A stretch of 64,000 nucleotides of DNA from Diorhabda sublineata (taxonomy: Eukaryota > Arthropoda > Insecta > Coleoptera > Chrysomelidae): the NCBI RefSeq assembly GCF_026230105.1, contig NC_079477.1:20465001-20529000 (forward strand), in the 5' to 3' direction. The notes beneath the pieces were generated by a model. That model made no database searches and was not told the DNA's origin. It worked only from the letters and a program-made list of their open reading frames with translations. A program made the position numbers and the translations under genes. Positions 1 to 15,539 of this stretch are shown here, in pieces. Numbering within the stretch: the stretch's first letter is position 1; each line of letters starts with the position of its first letter.

Positions 1-3000
1 CCTGGTGAATCTTACATCAAATCAGGATTCTTGGAAATATTAACACGATACCTTCGATAGTTGGAGAGATATGAATTTTTGATTATTTGTGTAATTCCAT
101 ATCTCATAGTTGTGTATACTTTCTTCCGATGATGGTTGAGCTAGCGAATTGTAGATTTTTCTCCTGGTGAATTTTACATCAAATCAGAATTTTTGAAAAT
201 TTCAACACAATACATTCGTTAGTTGGAGAAATATGATTTTTTGATTATTTGATTAATTCCATACCTTATATTTGTGTATACTTTTTTTCGATAGTGGTTG
301 AGCTAGCAAATTGTAGATTTTTCTCCAGGTGAATCTTACATCATGTCGTACTTCTTGGGAATTTCAACCCGATACATTCGATAGTGGGGGAGATATGATT
401 TTTTGACTATTTGTGTTATTCCATATCTTATATTTATGCATACGTATTTCCGATATTGATTAAGCTAGCGACTTCTTGATTTTTCTCCTGTTGAATCTTA
501 CATAAAATCAGAATTCTTGAAAATATTAACACGATACATTCGATAGTTGGGGAGATATGATTTTTTGATTATTTGCGTAATTCCATATCTTATATTTGTG
601 TGTACTTTTTTCCAATAATGGTTGAGCTAACGAATTGTAGATTTTTCTCCAGGTGAATCTAACATCATATCAGACTACTTAGAAATTTCAACTAGATACA
701 TTAGATAGTAGGAGAGATATGAATTTTTGAATATTTGTGTAGTTTCATATCGTATATTTGTGCATACGTATTTCCGATTATGGTTCAGCTATCGAATTGT
801 TGATTTTTCTCTAGGTGAATATTACATCAAATCAGACTACTTAGAAATTTCAAATTGATATATTTGATAGTTGGGGAAATAGGATTTTTTGAATATTTGT
901 GTAGTTCCATATTTTATATTTGTGCATACGTATTTCCAATGATGATTGAGCTTGCGAGTTGTTGATTTTTTTCCTGGTGAATCTTACATCAAATCAGAAT
1001 TCTTGAAAATATTAACACGACACTTTCGATAGCTGGAGAGATATGATTTTTTGATTATATGAGTATATTTGTGTATATTTTTTTTGATAATGTTTGAGCT
1101 AGCGTCTTGTATATTTTTCTCCTGGTGAATCTTACATCATATCGGACTTCTTGGGAATTTTAACCCGATACATTCGATAGTTGGGGAGTTAAGATTTTTT
1201 CAATATTTGTGTAATTCCATATCGTATACTTGGGTATACTTATTTCCGATAATGATTGAGCTAGCGAATTGTAGATTTTTCTCTAGGTGAATTTTACATC
1301 ATATCAGACTTGTAGGTAATTTCAACCCGATACATTCGATAGTTGGGGAAATAGGATTTTTTCAATATTTGTGTAGTTCCATATCGTATATTTGTGCATA
1401 CTTATTTTCGATAATGGTTGAGATAGCGACTTGTTGATTTCTCTCCAGGTGGATCTTACATCAAATCAGAATTCTAGAAAATTTCAACACGATACATCCG
1501 ATAGTTGGAGAGATATGATTTTTTGATTATTTGTGTAATTCCATATCGTATATTTGTGTATACTTTTCTCCGATAATTGTCTAGCTAGTGACCTGAATAT
1601 TTTTCTCCAGGTGAATCTTACATCATATCAGACTTCTGAGAAATTTCAACTCGATACAGGCAATGGTTGGAGAGATATGATTTTTTGATTATTTGTGTAA
1701 TCCCATATCTCATATTTGTGTATACTTTCTTCCGATGATGGTTGAGCTAGCGAATTGAAGATTTTTCTCCTGGTGAATCTTATATCTTATCGGACTTCTT
1801 GGGAATTTCAACCCGATACATTCGATAGTTGGGGAGATAAGATTTTTTGAATATTTGTGTAATTCCATATCTTATATTTATGCATACGTATTTCCGATAT
1901 TGATTGAGCTAGCAACTTGTTGATTTTTCTCCTGGTGACTTACATCGAATCAGAATTCTCAAAAATTTTAACACGATACATTCGATAGTTGGAGAGATAT
2001 GATTTTTTGATTGTTTGGTTAATTCCATGTCTTATATTTGTGTATACTTTTCCTCGATAATGGTTGAGCTATCAAATTGTAGATTTTTCTCCAGGTGAAT
2101 CTTACATCTTATCGGACTTCTTGGGAATTTCAACCCGATACATTCGATAGTTGGGGAGATAAGATTTTTTGAATATTTGTGTAATTCCATATCTTATATT
2201 TGTGTATACTTTTTTCCGATAATGGTTGAGCTAGCGAATTGTGGATTTTTCTCCAGGTGAATCTCACATCATATGAGACTTCTGAGACATTTCAACTCGA
2301 TACAGAGAATAGTTGGGGAGATATGATTTTTTGATTATTTGTGTAATTCCATATCTTATATTTGTGTATACTTTTTTCCAATAATGGTTGAGCTAGCGAA
2401 TTATAGATTTTTCTCCTGGTGAATCTTACATCAAATCAGAATTCTTGAAAATTTTAACACGATGCATTCGATAGTTGGACAGATATGATTTTTTGATTAT
2501 TTGTGTAATTCCATATCTTATATTTGTGCATACGTATTTCCCATATTGATAGAGTTAGCGACTCATTGATTTTTCTCCTGGTGAATCTTACATCAAATCA
2601 GAATTCTCAAGAATTTTAACACGATACATTCGATAGTTGGGGAGATATGTTTTGAGAATTTGGATATTCCATATCGCATATTTTTGCATACGTATTTCCG
2701 ATAATGATTGAGCTAGCGACTTGTTGGTTTTTCTCCTGGTGAATCTTACATCAAATAAGAATTCTCAAAAATTTTAACACGATACATTCGATAGTTGGGG
2801 AGATATGTTTTGAAATTTTGGATGTTCCATATCGTATATTTTTGCATACGTATTTCCGATAATGATTGAGCTAGCGACTTGTTGGTTTTTCTCCTGGTGA
2901 ATCTTACATCAAATCAGAATTCTTGGAAATAATAACACGATACATTCGATAGTTGGAGAGATATGATTTTTTGATTATTTGTGTAATTCCATATATTATA

Positions 3001-3829
3001 TTTGTGTATATTTTTATTGATAATGGTTGAGCTAGCGACTTGTTGATCTTTCTACAGGTGAATCGTTCTTCATATCGGACTTCTTGAGAATTTCAACCCG
3101 ATACATTCGATAGTTGGGGAGATAAGATTTTTTGAATATTTGTGTAATTCCATATCTTCTATTTATGCATACGTATTTCCGATATTGATTGAGCTAGCGA
3201 CTTGTTGATTTTTCTCCTGGTGAATCTTACATCAAATCAGAATTCTTGAGAATTTCAACCCGATACATTCGATAGTTGGGGAGATAAGATGTTTTGAATA
3301 TTTGTGTTATTCCATATCTTATATTTATGCATACGTATTTCCGATATTGATTGAGCTAGCGACTTGTTGATGTTTCTCCTGGTGAATCTCACATCAAATC
3401 GGAATTCTCAAAAATTTCAACACGATACATTCGATAGTTGCGGAGATATGTTTTGAAAATTTGGATGTTCCATATCGTATATTTTTGCATACGTATTTCC
3501 CATATTGATTGAGTTAGCGACTCATTGATTTTTCTCCTGGTGAATCTTACATCAAATCAGAATTCTCAAGAATTTTAACACGATACATTCGATAGTTGGG
3601 GAGATATGTTTTGAGAATTTGGATATTCCATATCGCATATTTTTGCATACGTATTTCCGATAATGATTGAGCTAGCGACTTGTTGGTTTTTCTCCTGGTG
3701 AATCTTACATCAAATAAGAATTCTCAAAAATTTTAACACGATACATTCGATAGTAGGGGAGATATGTTTTGAAATTTTGGATGTTCCATATCGTATATTT
3801 TTACATACGTATTTCCGATATTGATTAAG

Positions 3830-6800
3830 CTAGCGACTTCTTGATTTTTCTCCTGGTGAATCTTACATAAATTCAGAATTCTTGGAAATAATAACACGAT
3901 ACATTCGATAGTTGGAGAGATATGATTTTTTGATTATTTGCGTAATTCCATATCTTATATTTGTGTGTACTTTTTTCCAATAATGGTTGAGCTAACGAAT
4001 TGTAGATTTTTCTCCAGGTGAATCTTATATCATATCAGACTCCTTAGAGATTTCAACTCGATACATTGGATAGTAGGGGAGATATGATTTTTTTAAAATT
4101 TTGATATTCCATATCGTATATTTGTGCATACGTATTACCGATTATGGTTCAGCTAGCGAATTGTTGATTTTTCTCTAGGTGAATATAACTTAAAATCAGA
4201 CTACTTAGAAATTTCAAATTGATATATTCGATAGTTGGGAAGATATGATTTTTTGAATATTTGTGTAGTTTCATATCGTATATTTGTGCATACGTATTTC
4301 CGATAATGGTTGAGATAGCGACTTGTTGATTTTTTTCCTAGTGGTTCTTACATCAAATCAGAATTCTTGAAAATTTTAACACGATAAATTCGATAGCTGG
4401 AGAGATATGATTTTTTGATTATTTGTGTAGTTCCATATCATATATTTGTGTATATTTTTTCCGATAATGGTTGAGCTAGCGAATTGTAGATTTCTCTCCA
4501 GGTGAATCTTACATCATATGAGACTTCTGAGACATTTCAACTCAATACAGACAATATTTACGTAGATATGATTTTTTGATCATTTGTGTAATTCCATATC
4601 TTATATTTGTGTATACTTTTTTCCGATAATGGTTGAGCTAGCGAATTGTATATTTTTCTCCTGGTGAATCTTACATCAAATCAGAATTCTTAAGAATTTT
4701 AACAGGATAAATTCGATAGTTGCAGAGATATGTTTTGAAAATTTGGATGTTCCATATAGTATATTTTTGCATACGATTTCCCGATAATGATTGAGCTAGC
4801 GACTTGTTGATTTTTCTCCTGATCAATCTCACATCCAATCAGAATTCTGAAAAAAAACACGATACATTTGATAGTTGGAGAGATATGATTTTCTGATTAT
4901 TTGTGTAGTTCCATATCGTATACTTGTGTATACTTTTTTCCGATAATGATTGAGCTAGCGAATTGTTGATTTTTCTCCTGATCAATCTCACATCCAATCA
5001 GAATTTTGAAAAAAAACACGATACATTTGATAGTTGGAGAGACATGATTTTTTGATTATTTGTGTAATTCCATATCATATATTTGTGTATACTTTTCTCC
5101 GATAATTGTTGAGATAGTGACTTGTAGATTTTTCTCCAGGTGAATCTTACATCATATCAGACTTCTGAGAAATTTCGACTCGATACAGGCAATAGTTGGG
5201 GAGATATGATTTTTTGATTATTTGTGTAATTCCATATCTCATAGTTGTGTATACTTTCTTCCGATGATGGTTGAGCTAGCGAATTGTAGATTTTTCTCCT
5301 GGTGAATTTTACATCAAATCAGAATTCTTGAAAATTTCAACACAATACATTCGTTAGTTGGAGAAATATGATTTTTTGATTATTTGATTAATTCCATACC
5401 TTATATTTGTGTATACTTTTTTTCGATAGTGGTTGAGCTAGCAAATTGTAGATTTTTCTCCAGGTGAATCTCACATAATGTCGTACTTCTTGGGAATTTC
5501 AACCCGATACATTCGATAGTTGGGGAGATATGATTTTTTGACTATTTGTGTTATTCCATATCTTATCTTTATGCATACGTATTTCCGATATTGATTAAGC
5601 TAGCGACTTCTTGATTTTTCTCCTGGTGAATCTTACATAAAATCAGAATTCTTGAAAATATTAACACGATACATTCGATAGTTGGAGAGATATGATTTTT
5701 TGATTATTTGCGTAATTCCATATCTTATATTTGTGTGTACTTTTTTCCAATAATGGTTGAGCTAACGAATTGTAGATTTTTCTCCAGGTGAATCTTATAT
5801 CATATCAGAATCCTTAGAGATTTCAACTCGATACATTGGATAGTAGGGGAGATATGATTTTTTTAAAATTTTGACATTCCATATCGTATATTTGTGCATA
5901 CGTATTACCGATTATGGTTCAGCTAGCGAATTGTTGATTTTTCTCTAGGTGAATATAACTTAAAATCAGACTACTTAGAAATTTCAAATTGATATATTCG
6001 ATAGTTGGGAAGATATGATTTTTTGAATATTTGTGTAGTTTCATATCGTATATTTGTGCATACGTATTTCCGATAATGGTTGAGATAGCGACTTGTTGAT
6101 TTTTTTCCTAGTGGTTCTTACATCAAATCAGAATTCTTGAAAATTTTAACACGATAAATTCGATAGCTGGAGAGATATGATTTTTTGATTATTTGTGTAG
6201 TTCCATATCATATATTTGTGTATATTTTTTTCCGATAATGGTTGAGCTAGCGAATTGTAGATTTCTCTCCAGGTGAATCTTACATCATATGAGACTTCTG
6301 AGACATTTCAACTCAATACAGACAATATTTACATAGATATGATTTTTTGATCATTTGTGTAATTCCATATCTTATATTTGTGTATACTTTTTTCCGATAA
6401 TGGTTGAGCTAGCGAATTGTATATTTTTCTCCTGGTGAATCTTACATCAAATCAGAATTCTTAAGAATTTTAACAGTATAAATTCGATAGCTGCAGAGAT
6501 ATGTTTTGAAAATTTGGATGTTCCATATAGTATATTTCTGCATACGATTTCCCGATAATGATTGAGCTAGCGACTTGTTGATTTTTCTCCTGATCAATCT
6601 CACATCCAATCAGAATTCTGAAAAAAAACACGATACATTTGATAGTTGGAGAGATATGATTTTCTGATTATTTGTGTAGTTCCATATCGTATACTTGTGT
6701 ATACTTTTTTCCGATAATGATTGAGCTAGCGAATTGTTGATTTTTCTCCTGATCAATCTCACATCCAATCAGAATTCTGAAAAAAAACACGATACATTTG

Positions 6801-7240
6801 ATAGTTGGAGAGACATGATTTTTTGATTATTTGTGTAATTCCATATCATATATTTGTGTATACTTTTCTCCGATAGATGTTGAGATAGTGACTTGTAGAT
6901 TTTTCTCCAGGTGAATCTTACATCATATTAGACTTCTGAGAAATTTCGACTCGATACAGGCAATAGTTGGGGAGATATGATTTTTTGATTATTTGTGTAA
7001 TTCCATATCTCATAGTTGTGTATACTTTCTTCCGATGATGGTTGAGCTAGCGAATTGTAGATTTTTCTCCTGGTGAATTTTACATCAAATCAGAATTCTT
7101 GAAAATTTCAACACAATACATTCGTTAGTTGGAGAAATATGATTTTTTGATTATTTGATTAATTCCATACCTTATATTTGTGTATACTTTTTTTCGATAA
7201 TGGTTGAGCTAGCGAATTGTATATTTTTCTCCTGGTGAAT
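3830..7240 (+). repeat. Higher-order repeat, period about 1,771 bp, two copies
   Basis: Within the satellite, a run of about 11 monomers is repeated nearly unchanged at an offset of about 1,771 bp. The rare variant atagttgtgtatac occurs at 5241 and 7012, and aatcttatatcatatcag occurs at 4021 and 5791. The same variant also lies at 106, 5,135 bp before the 5241 copy, so the block was probably copied more than twice. Boundaries are approximate because each monomer resembles its neighbours. Confidence 0.75.
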
Positions 7241-10200
7241 CTTACATCTTATCGGACTTCTTGGGAATTTCAACCCGATACATTCGATAGTTGGGGAGAT
7301 AAGATTTTTTGAATATTTGTGTAATTCCATATCTTATATTTATGCATACGTATTTCCGATATTGATTGAGCCAGCAACTTGTTGATTTTTCTCCTGGTGA
7401 CTTACATCGAATCAGAATTCTCAAAAATTTTAACACGATACATTCGATAGTTGGAGAGATATGATTTTTTGATTGTTTGGTTAATTCCATGTCTTATATT
7501 TGTGTATACTTTTCCTCGATAATGGTTGAGCTATCAAATTGTAGATTTTTCTCCAGGTGAATCTTACATCTTATCGGACTTCTTAGGAATTTCAACCCGA
7601 TATATTCGATAGTTGGGGAGATAAGATTTTTTGAATATTTGTGTAATTCCATATCTTATATTTGTGTATACTTTTTTCCGATAATGGTTGAGCTAGCGAA
7701 TTGTGGATTTTTCTCCAGGTGAATCTCACATCATATGAGACTTCTGAGACGTTTCAACTCGATACAGAGAATAGTTGGGGAGATATGATTTTTTGATTAT
7801 TTGTGTAATTCCATATCTTATATTTGTGTATACTTTTTTCCAATAATGGTTGAGCTAGCGAATTATAGATTTTTCTCCTGGTGAATCTTACATCAAATCA
7901 GAATTCTTGAAAATTTTAACACGATGCATTCGATAGTTGGACAGATATGATTTTTTGATTATTTGTGTAATTCCATATCTTATATTTGTGCATACGTATT
8001 TCCCATATTGATAGAGTTAGCGACTCATTGATTTTTCTCCTCGTGAAACTTACATCAAATCAGAATTCTCAAGCATTTTGACACGATACATTCGATAGTT
8101 GGGGAGATATGTTTTGAGAATTTGGATATTCCATATCGCATATTTTTGCATACGTATTTCCGATAATGATTGAGCTAGCGACTTGTTGGTTTTTCTCCTG
8201 GTGAATCTTACATCAAATAAGAATTCTCAAAAATTTTAACACGATACATTCGATAGTTGGGGAGATATGTTTTGAAATTTTGGATGTTCCATATCGTATA
8301 TTTTTGCATACATATTTCCGATAATGATTGAGCTAGCGACTTGTTGGTTTTTCTCCTGGTGAATCTTACATCAAATCAGAATTCTTGGAAATAATAACAC
8401 GATACATTCGATAGTTGGAGAGATATGATTTTTTGATTATTTGTGTAATTCCATATATTATATTTGTGTATATTTTTATTGATAATGGTTGAGCTAGCGA
8501 CTTGTTGATCTTTCTCCAGGTGAATCGTTCTTCATATCGGACTTCTTGAGAATTTCAACCCGATATATTCGATAGTTGGGGAGATAAGATTTTTTGAATA
8601 TTTGTGTAATTCCATATCTTATATTTGTGTATACTTTTTTCCGATAATGGTTGAGCTAGCGAATTGTGGATTTTTCTCCAGGTGAATCTCACATCATTTG
8701 AGACTTCTGAGACATTTCAACTCGATACAGAGAATAGTTGGGGAGATATGATTTTTTGATTATTTGTGTAATTCCATATCTTATATTTGTGTATACTTTT
8801 TTCCAATAATGGTTGAGCTAGCCAATTATAGATTTTTCTCCTGGTGAATCTTACATCAAATCAGAATTCTTGAAAATTTTAACACGATGCATTCGATAGT
8901 TGGACAGATATGATTTTTTGATTATTTGTGTAATTCCATATCTTATATTTGTGCATACGTATTTCCCATATTGATAGAGTTAGCGACTCATTGATTTTTC
9001 TCCTGGTGAAACTTACATCAAATCAGAATTCTCAAGAATTTTAACACGATACATTCGATAGTTGGGGAGATATGTTTTGAAATTTTGGATGTTCCATATC
9101 GTATATTTTTGCATACATATTTCCGATAATGATTGAGCTAGCGACTTGTTGGTTTTTCTCCTGGTGAATCTTACATCAAATCAGAATTCTTGGAAATAAT
9201 AACACGATACATTCGATAGTTGGAGAGATATGATTTTTTGATTATTTGTGTAATTCCATATATTATATTTGTGTATATTTTTATTGATAATGGTTGAGCT
9301 AGCGACTTGTTGATCTTTCTCCAGGTGAATCGTTCTTCATATCGGACTTCTTGAGAATTTCAACCCGATATATTCGATAGTTGGGGAGATAAGATTTTTT
9401 GAATATTTGTGTAATTCCATATCTTATATTTGTGTATACTTTTTTCCGATAATGGTTGAGCTAGCGACTTGTTGATTTTTCTCCAGGTGAATCTTACATC
9501 ATATCGGACTTCTCGGAAATTTTAACCCGATACATTCGATAGTTGGGGAGTTAAGATTTTTTTAATATTTGCGTAATTCCATATCTTATATTTATGCATA
9601 CGTATTTCCGATATTGCTGAGCTAGCGACTTGTTGGTTTTTCTCCTGGTGAATCTTACATCAAATAAGAATTCTCAAAAATTTTAACACGATACATTCGA
9701 TAGTTGGGGAGATATGTTTTGAAATTTTGGATGTTCCATATCGTATATTTTTGCATACATATTTCCGATAATGATTGAGCTAGCGACTTGTTGGTTTTTC
9801 TCCTGGTGAATCTTACATCAAATCAGAATTCTTGGAAATAATAACACGATACATTCGATAGTTGGAGAGATATGATTTTTTGATTATTTGTGTAATCCCA
9901 TATATTATATTTGTGTATATTTTTATTGATAATGGTTGAGCTAGCGACTTGTTGATCTTTCTCCAGGTGAATCGTTCTTCATATCGGACTTCTTGAGAAT
10001 TTCAACCCGATATATTCGATAGTTGGGGAGATAAGATTTTTTGAATATTTGTGTAATTCCATATCTTATATTTGTGTATACTTTTTTCCGATAATGGTTG
10101 AGCTAGCGAATTGTGGATTTTTCTCCAGGTGAATCTCACATCATTTGAGACTTCTGAGACATTTCAACTCGATACAGAGAATAGTTGGGGAGATATGATT

Positions 10201-10399
10201 TTTTGATTATTTGTGTAATTCCATATCTTATATTTGTGTATACTTTTTTCCAATAATGGTTGAGCTAGCCAATTATAGATTTTTCTCCTGGTGAATCTTA
10301 CATCAAATCAGAATTCTTGAAAATTTTAACACGATGCATTCGATAGTTGGACAGATATGATTTTTTGATTATTTGTGTAATTCCATATCTTATATTTGT

Positions 10400-13300
10400 G
10401 CATACGTATTTCCCATATTGATAGAGTTAGCGACTCATTGATTTTTCTCCTGGTGAAACTTACATCAAATCAGAATTCTCAAGAATTTTAACACGATACA
10501 TTCGATAGTTGGGGAGATATGTTTTGAGAATTTGGATATTCCATATCGCATATTTTTGCATACGTATTTCCGATAATGATTGAGCTAGCGACTTGTTGGT
10601 TTTTCTCCTGGTGAATCTTACATCAAATAAGAATTCTCAAAAATTTTAACACGATACATTCGATAGTTGGGGAGATATGTTTTGAAATTTTGGATGTTCC
10701 ATATCGTATATTTTTGCATACATATTTCCGATAATGATTGAGCTAGCGACTTGTTGGTTTTTCTCCTGGTGAATCTTACATCAAATCAGAATTCTTGGAA
10801 ATAATAACACGATACATTCGATAGTTGGAGAGATATGATTTTTTGATTATTTGTGTAATTCCATATGTTATATTTGTGTATATTTTTATTGATAATGGTT
10901 GAGCTAGCGATTTGTTGATCTTTCTCTAGGTGAATCGTTCTTCATATCGGACTTCTTGGGAATTTCAACCCGGTACATTCGATAGTTGGGGAGATAAGAT
11001 TTTTTGAATATTTGTGTAATTCCATATCTTCTATTTATGCATACGTATTTCCGATATTGATTGAGCTAGCGACTTGTTGATTTTTCTCCTGGTGAATCTT
11101 ACATCAAATCAGAATTCTTGAGAATTTCAACCCGATACATTCGATAGTTGGGGAGATAAGATGTTTTGAATATTTGTGTTATTCCATATCTTATATTTAT
11201 GCATACGTATTTCCGATATTGATTGAGGTAGCGACTTGTTGATGTTTCTCTTGGTGAATCTCACATCAAATCAGAATTCTCAAAAATTTCAACACGATAC
11301 ATTCGATAGTTGGGGAGATATGTTTTGAAAATTTGGATGTTCCATATCGTATATTTTTGCATACGTATTTCCCATATTGATTGAGTTAGCGACTCATTGA
11401 TTTTTCTCCTGGTGAATCTTACATCAAATCAGAATTCTCAAGAATTTTAACACGATACATTCGATAGTTGGGGAGATATGTTTTGAGAATTTGGATATTC
11501 CATATCGCATATTTTTGCATACGTATTTCCGATAATGATTGAGCTAGCGACTTGTTGGTTTTTCTCCTGGTGAATCTTACATCAAATAAGAATTCTTTAG
11601 AATTTCAACACGATACATTCGATAGTTGGGGAGATATGTTTTGAAATTTTGGATGTTCCATATCGTATATTTTTGCATACGTATTTCCGATAATGATTGA
11701 GCTAGCGACTTGTTGGTTTTTCTCCTGGTGAATCTTACATCAAATCAGAATTCTTGGAAATAATAACACGATACATTCGATAGTTGGAGAGATATGATTT
11801 TTTGATTATTTGTGTAATTCCATATGTTATATTTGTGTATATTTTTATTGATAATGGTTGAGCTAGCGATTTGTTGATCTTTCTCTAGGTGAATCGTTCT
11901 TCATATCGGACTTCTTGGGAATTTCAACCCGATACATTCGATAGTTGGGGAGATAAGATTTTTTGAATATTTGTGTAATTCCATATCTTCTATTTATGCA
12001 TACGTATTTCCGATATTGATTGAGCTAGCGACTTGTTGATTTTTCTCCTGGTGAATCTTACATCAAATCAGAATTCTTGAGAATTTCAACCCGATACATT
12101 CGATAGTTGGGGAGATAAGATGTTTTGAATATTTGTGTTATTCCATATCTTATATTTATGCATACGTATTTCCGATATTGATTGAGGTAGCGACTTGTTG
12201 ATGTTTCTCTTGGTGAATCTCACATCAAATCAGAATTCTCAAAAATTTCAACACGATACATTCGATAGTTGGGGAGATATGTTTTGAAAATTTGGATGTT
12301 CCATATCGTATATTTTTGCATACGTATTTCCCATATTGATTGAGTTAGCGACTCATTGATTTTTCTCCTGGTGAATCTTACATCAAATCAGAATTCTCAA
12401 GAATTTTAACACGATACATTCGATAGTTGGGGAGATATGTTTTGAGAATTTGGATATTCCATATCGCATATTTTTGCATACGTATTTCCGATAATGATTG
12501 AGCTAGCGACTTGTTGGTTTTTCTCCTGGTGAATCTTACATCAAATAAGGATTCTTTAGAATTTCAACACGATACATTCGATAGTTGGGGAGATATGTTT
12601 TGAAATTTTGGATGTTCCATATCGTATATTTTTGCATACGTATTTCCGATAATGATTGAGCTAGCGACTTGTTGGTTTTTCTCCTGGTGAATCTTACATC
12701 AAATCAGAATTCTTGGAAATAATAACACGATACATTCGATAGTTGGAGAGATATGATTTTTTGATGATTTGTGTAATTCCATATGTTATATTTGTGTATA
12801 TTTTTATTGATAATGGTTGAGCTAGCGACTTGTTGATCTTTCTCTAGGTGAATCGTTCTTCATATCGGACTTCTTGGGAATTTCAACCCGATACATTCGA
12901 TAGTTGGGGAGATAAGATTTTTTGAATATTTGTGTAATTCCATATCTTCTATTTATGCATACGTATTTCCGATATTGATTGAGCTAGCGACTTGTTGATT
13001 TTTCTCCTGGTGAATCTTACATCAAATCAGAATTCTTGAGAATTTCAACCCGATACATTCGATAGTTGGGGAGATAAGATGTTTTGAATATTTGTGTTAT
13101 TCCATATCTTATATTTATGCATACGTATTTCCGATATTGATTGAGGTAGCGACTTGTTGATGTTTCTCTTGGTGAATCTCACATCAAATCAGAATTCTCA
13201 AAAATTTCAACACGATACATTCGATAGTTGGGGAGATATGTTTTGAAAATTTGGATGTTCCATATCGTATATTTTTGCATACGTATTTCCCATATTGATT

Positions 13301-13540
13301 GAGTTAGCGACTCATTGATTTTTCTCCTGGTAAATCTTACATCAAATCAGAATTCTCAAGAATTTTAACACGATACATTCGATAGTTGGGGAGATATGTT
13401 TTGAGAATTTGGATATTCCATATCGCATATTTTTGCATACGTATTTCCGATAATGATTGAGCTAGCGACTTGTTGGTTTTTCTCCTGGTGAATCTTACAT
13501 CAAATAAGAATTCTCAAAAATTTTAACACGATACATTCGA
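10400..13540 (+). repeat. Higher-order repeat, period 959 bp, about three copies
   Basis: Six monomers form a unit repeated at exactly 959 bp. The variant tttctctaggtgaatcgttc starts at 10,921, 11,880 and 12,839. The ctcattgatttttctcc block also recurs at 959-bp offsets, for example 12,360 to 13,319. Copies differ at only a few bases, far less than neighbouring monomers differ from each other. This is the hallmark of recent unequal exchange or amplification. A fourth, shortened copy (about 801 bp later, 13,640) has lost one monomer. Confidence 0.85.
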
Positions 13541-15539
13541 TAGTTGGGGAGATATGATTTTTTGATTATTTGTGTAATTCCTTATATTCTATTTGTGTAT
13601 ATTTTTATTGATAATGATTGAGCTAGCGACTTGTTGATCTTTCTCCAGGTGAATCGTTCTTCATATCGGACTTCTTGGGAATTTCAACCCGATACATTCG
13701 ATAGTTGGGGAGATAAGATTTTTTGAATATTTGTGTAATTCCATATCTTGTATTCATGCATACGTATTTCCGATATTGATTGAGCTAGCGACTTGTTGTT
13801 TTTTCTCCTGGTGAATCTTACATCAAATCAGAATTCTTGAGAATTTCAACCCGATACATTCGATAGTTGGGGAGATAAGATGTTTTGAATATTTGTGTTA
13901 TTCCATATCTTATATTTACGCATACGTATTTCCGATATTGATTGAGCTAGCGACTTGTTGATGTTTCTCCTGGTGAATCTCACATCAAATCAGAATTCTA
14001 AAAAATTTCAACACGATACATTCGATAGATGGGGAGATATGTTTTGAAAAATTGGATGTTCCATATCGTATATTTTTGCATACGTATTTCCGATAATGAT
14101 TGAGCTAGCGACTTGTTGGTTTTTCTCCTGGTGAATCTTACATCAAATCAGAATTCTTGGAAATTTTAACACGATACATTCGATAGTTGGAGAGATATAA
14201 TTTTTTGATTATTTGTGTAATTCCATATCTTATATTTGTATATATCTTTTTTCGATAATGGTTGAGCTAGCCAATTGTAGATTTTTCTCAAGGTGAACCT
14301 TACATCATATCGGACTTCTTCGGAATTTCAACCCGATACATTCGATAGTTGGGGAGATAAGATTTTTTGAATATTTGTGTAATTCCATATCTTATATTTA
14401 TGCTTACGTATTTCCGATATTGATTGAGCTAGCGACTTGTTGATTTTTCTCCTGGTGAATCTTACATCAAATCAGGATTCTTAGAAATTTTAACACGATA
14501 TTATATTTTTGTATACTTTTTTCCGATAATGATTGAGCTAAAGAATTGTAGATTTTTCTCCAGGTGAATCTTACATCATATCAGACTACTTAGAAATTTC
14601 AACTCGATACATTAGATAGTAGGGGAGATATGAATTTTTGAATATTTGTGTAGTTCCATATCGTATATTTGTGTATACGTTTTTCCGATAATGGTTGAGC
14701 CATCGAATTATAGATTTTTCTCCTGGTGAATCTTACATCAAATCAGAATTCTTCAAAATTGGAGATATATGATTTGTTGATTATTTGTGAAATTCCATGT
14801 CGTATACTTAGGTATACTTTTTTCCGATAAGGATTGAGCTAGCGAATTGTAGATTTTTCTTCAGGTGAATCTTACATCATATCAGACTTCTTGGTAATTT
14901 CAACCCGATACATTTGATAGTTGGGGAAATAGAATTTTTTGAATATTTGTGTAGTTCCATATCTTATATTTGTGCATACGTATTTCCGATAATGATTAAG
15001 CTTTCCGATAATGATTAAGCTTGCGACTTGTTGATTTTTCTCCAGATGAATCTTAGATCGAATGAGATTTCTTGAAAATTTCAACTCGATACATTCGATA
15101 GTTGGAGAGATATGATTTTCTGAATATTTGTGTAGTTCCATATCGTATATTTGTGTATAATTTTTTGTGATAATGGTTGAGCTAGCGAATAGTTGATTTT
15201 TCTCCAGGTGAATCTCACATCAAATCAGACTTCTTAGAAGTTTCAACTCGATACATCCGATAGTTGGGGGGATCTGATTTTTTGAATATTTTTGTAGTTC
15301 CATATCGTATATTTGTGCATACGTATTTCCGAAAATGGTTGAGCTAGCGTATTGTTGAATTTCTCCAGGTGAATCTTACATCACATAAGACTTCTTAGAA
15401 CTTTCAACTCGATACATTCTATAGTTGGAGAGATATGATTCTTTGAATATTTGTGTAGTACCATATCGTATATTCGTGTATACTTTTCTCTGATAATGGT
15501 TGAGCTAGCGAATGGTTGATTTTTCTCCAGGTGAATCTC

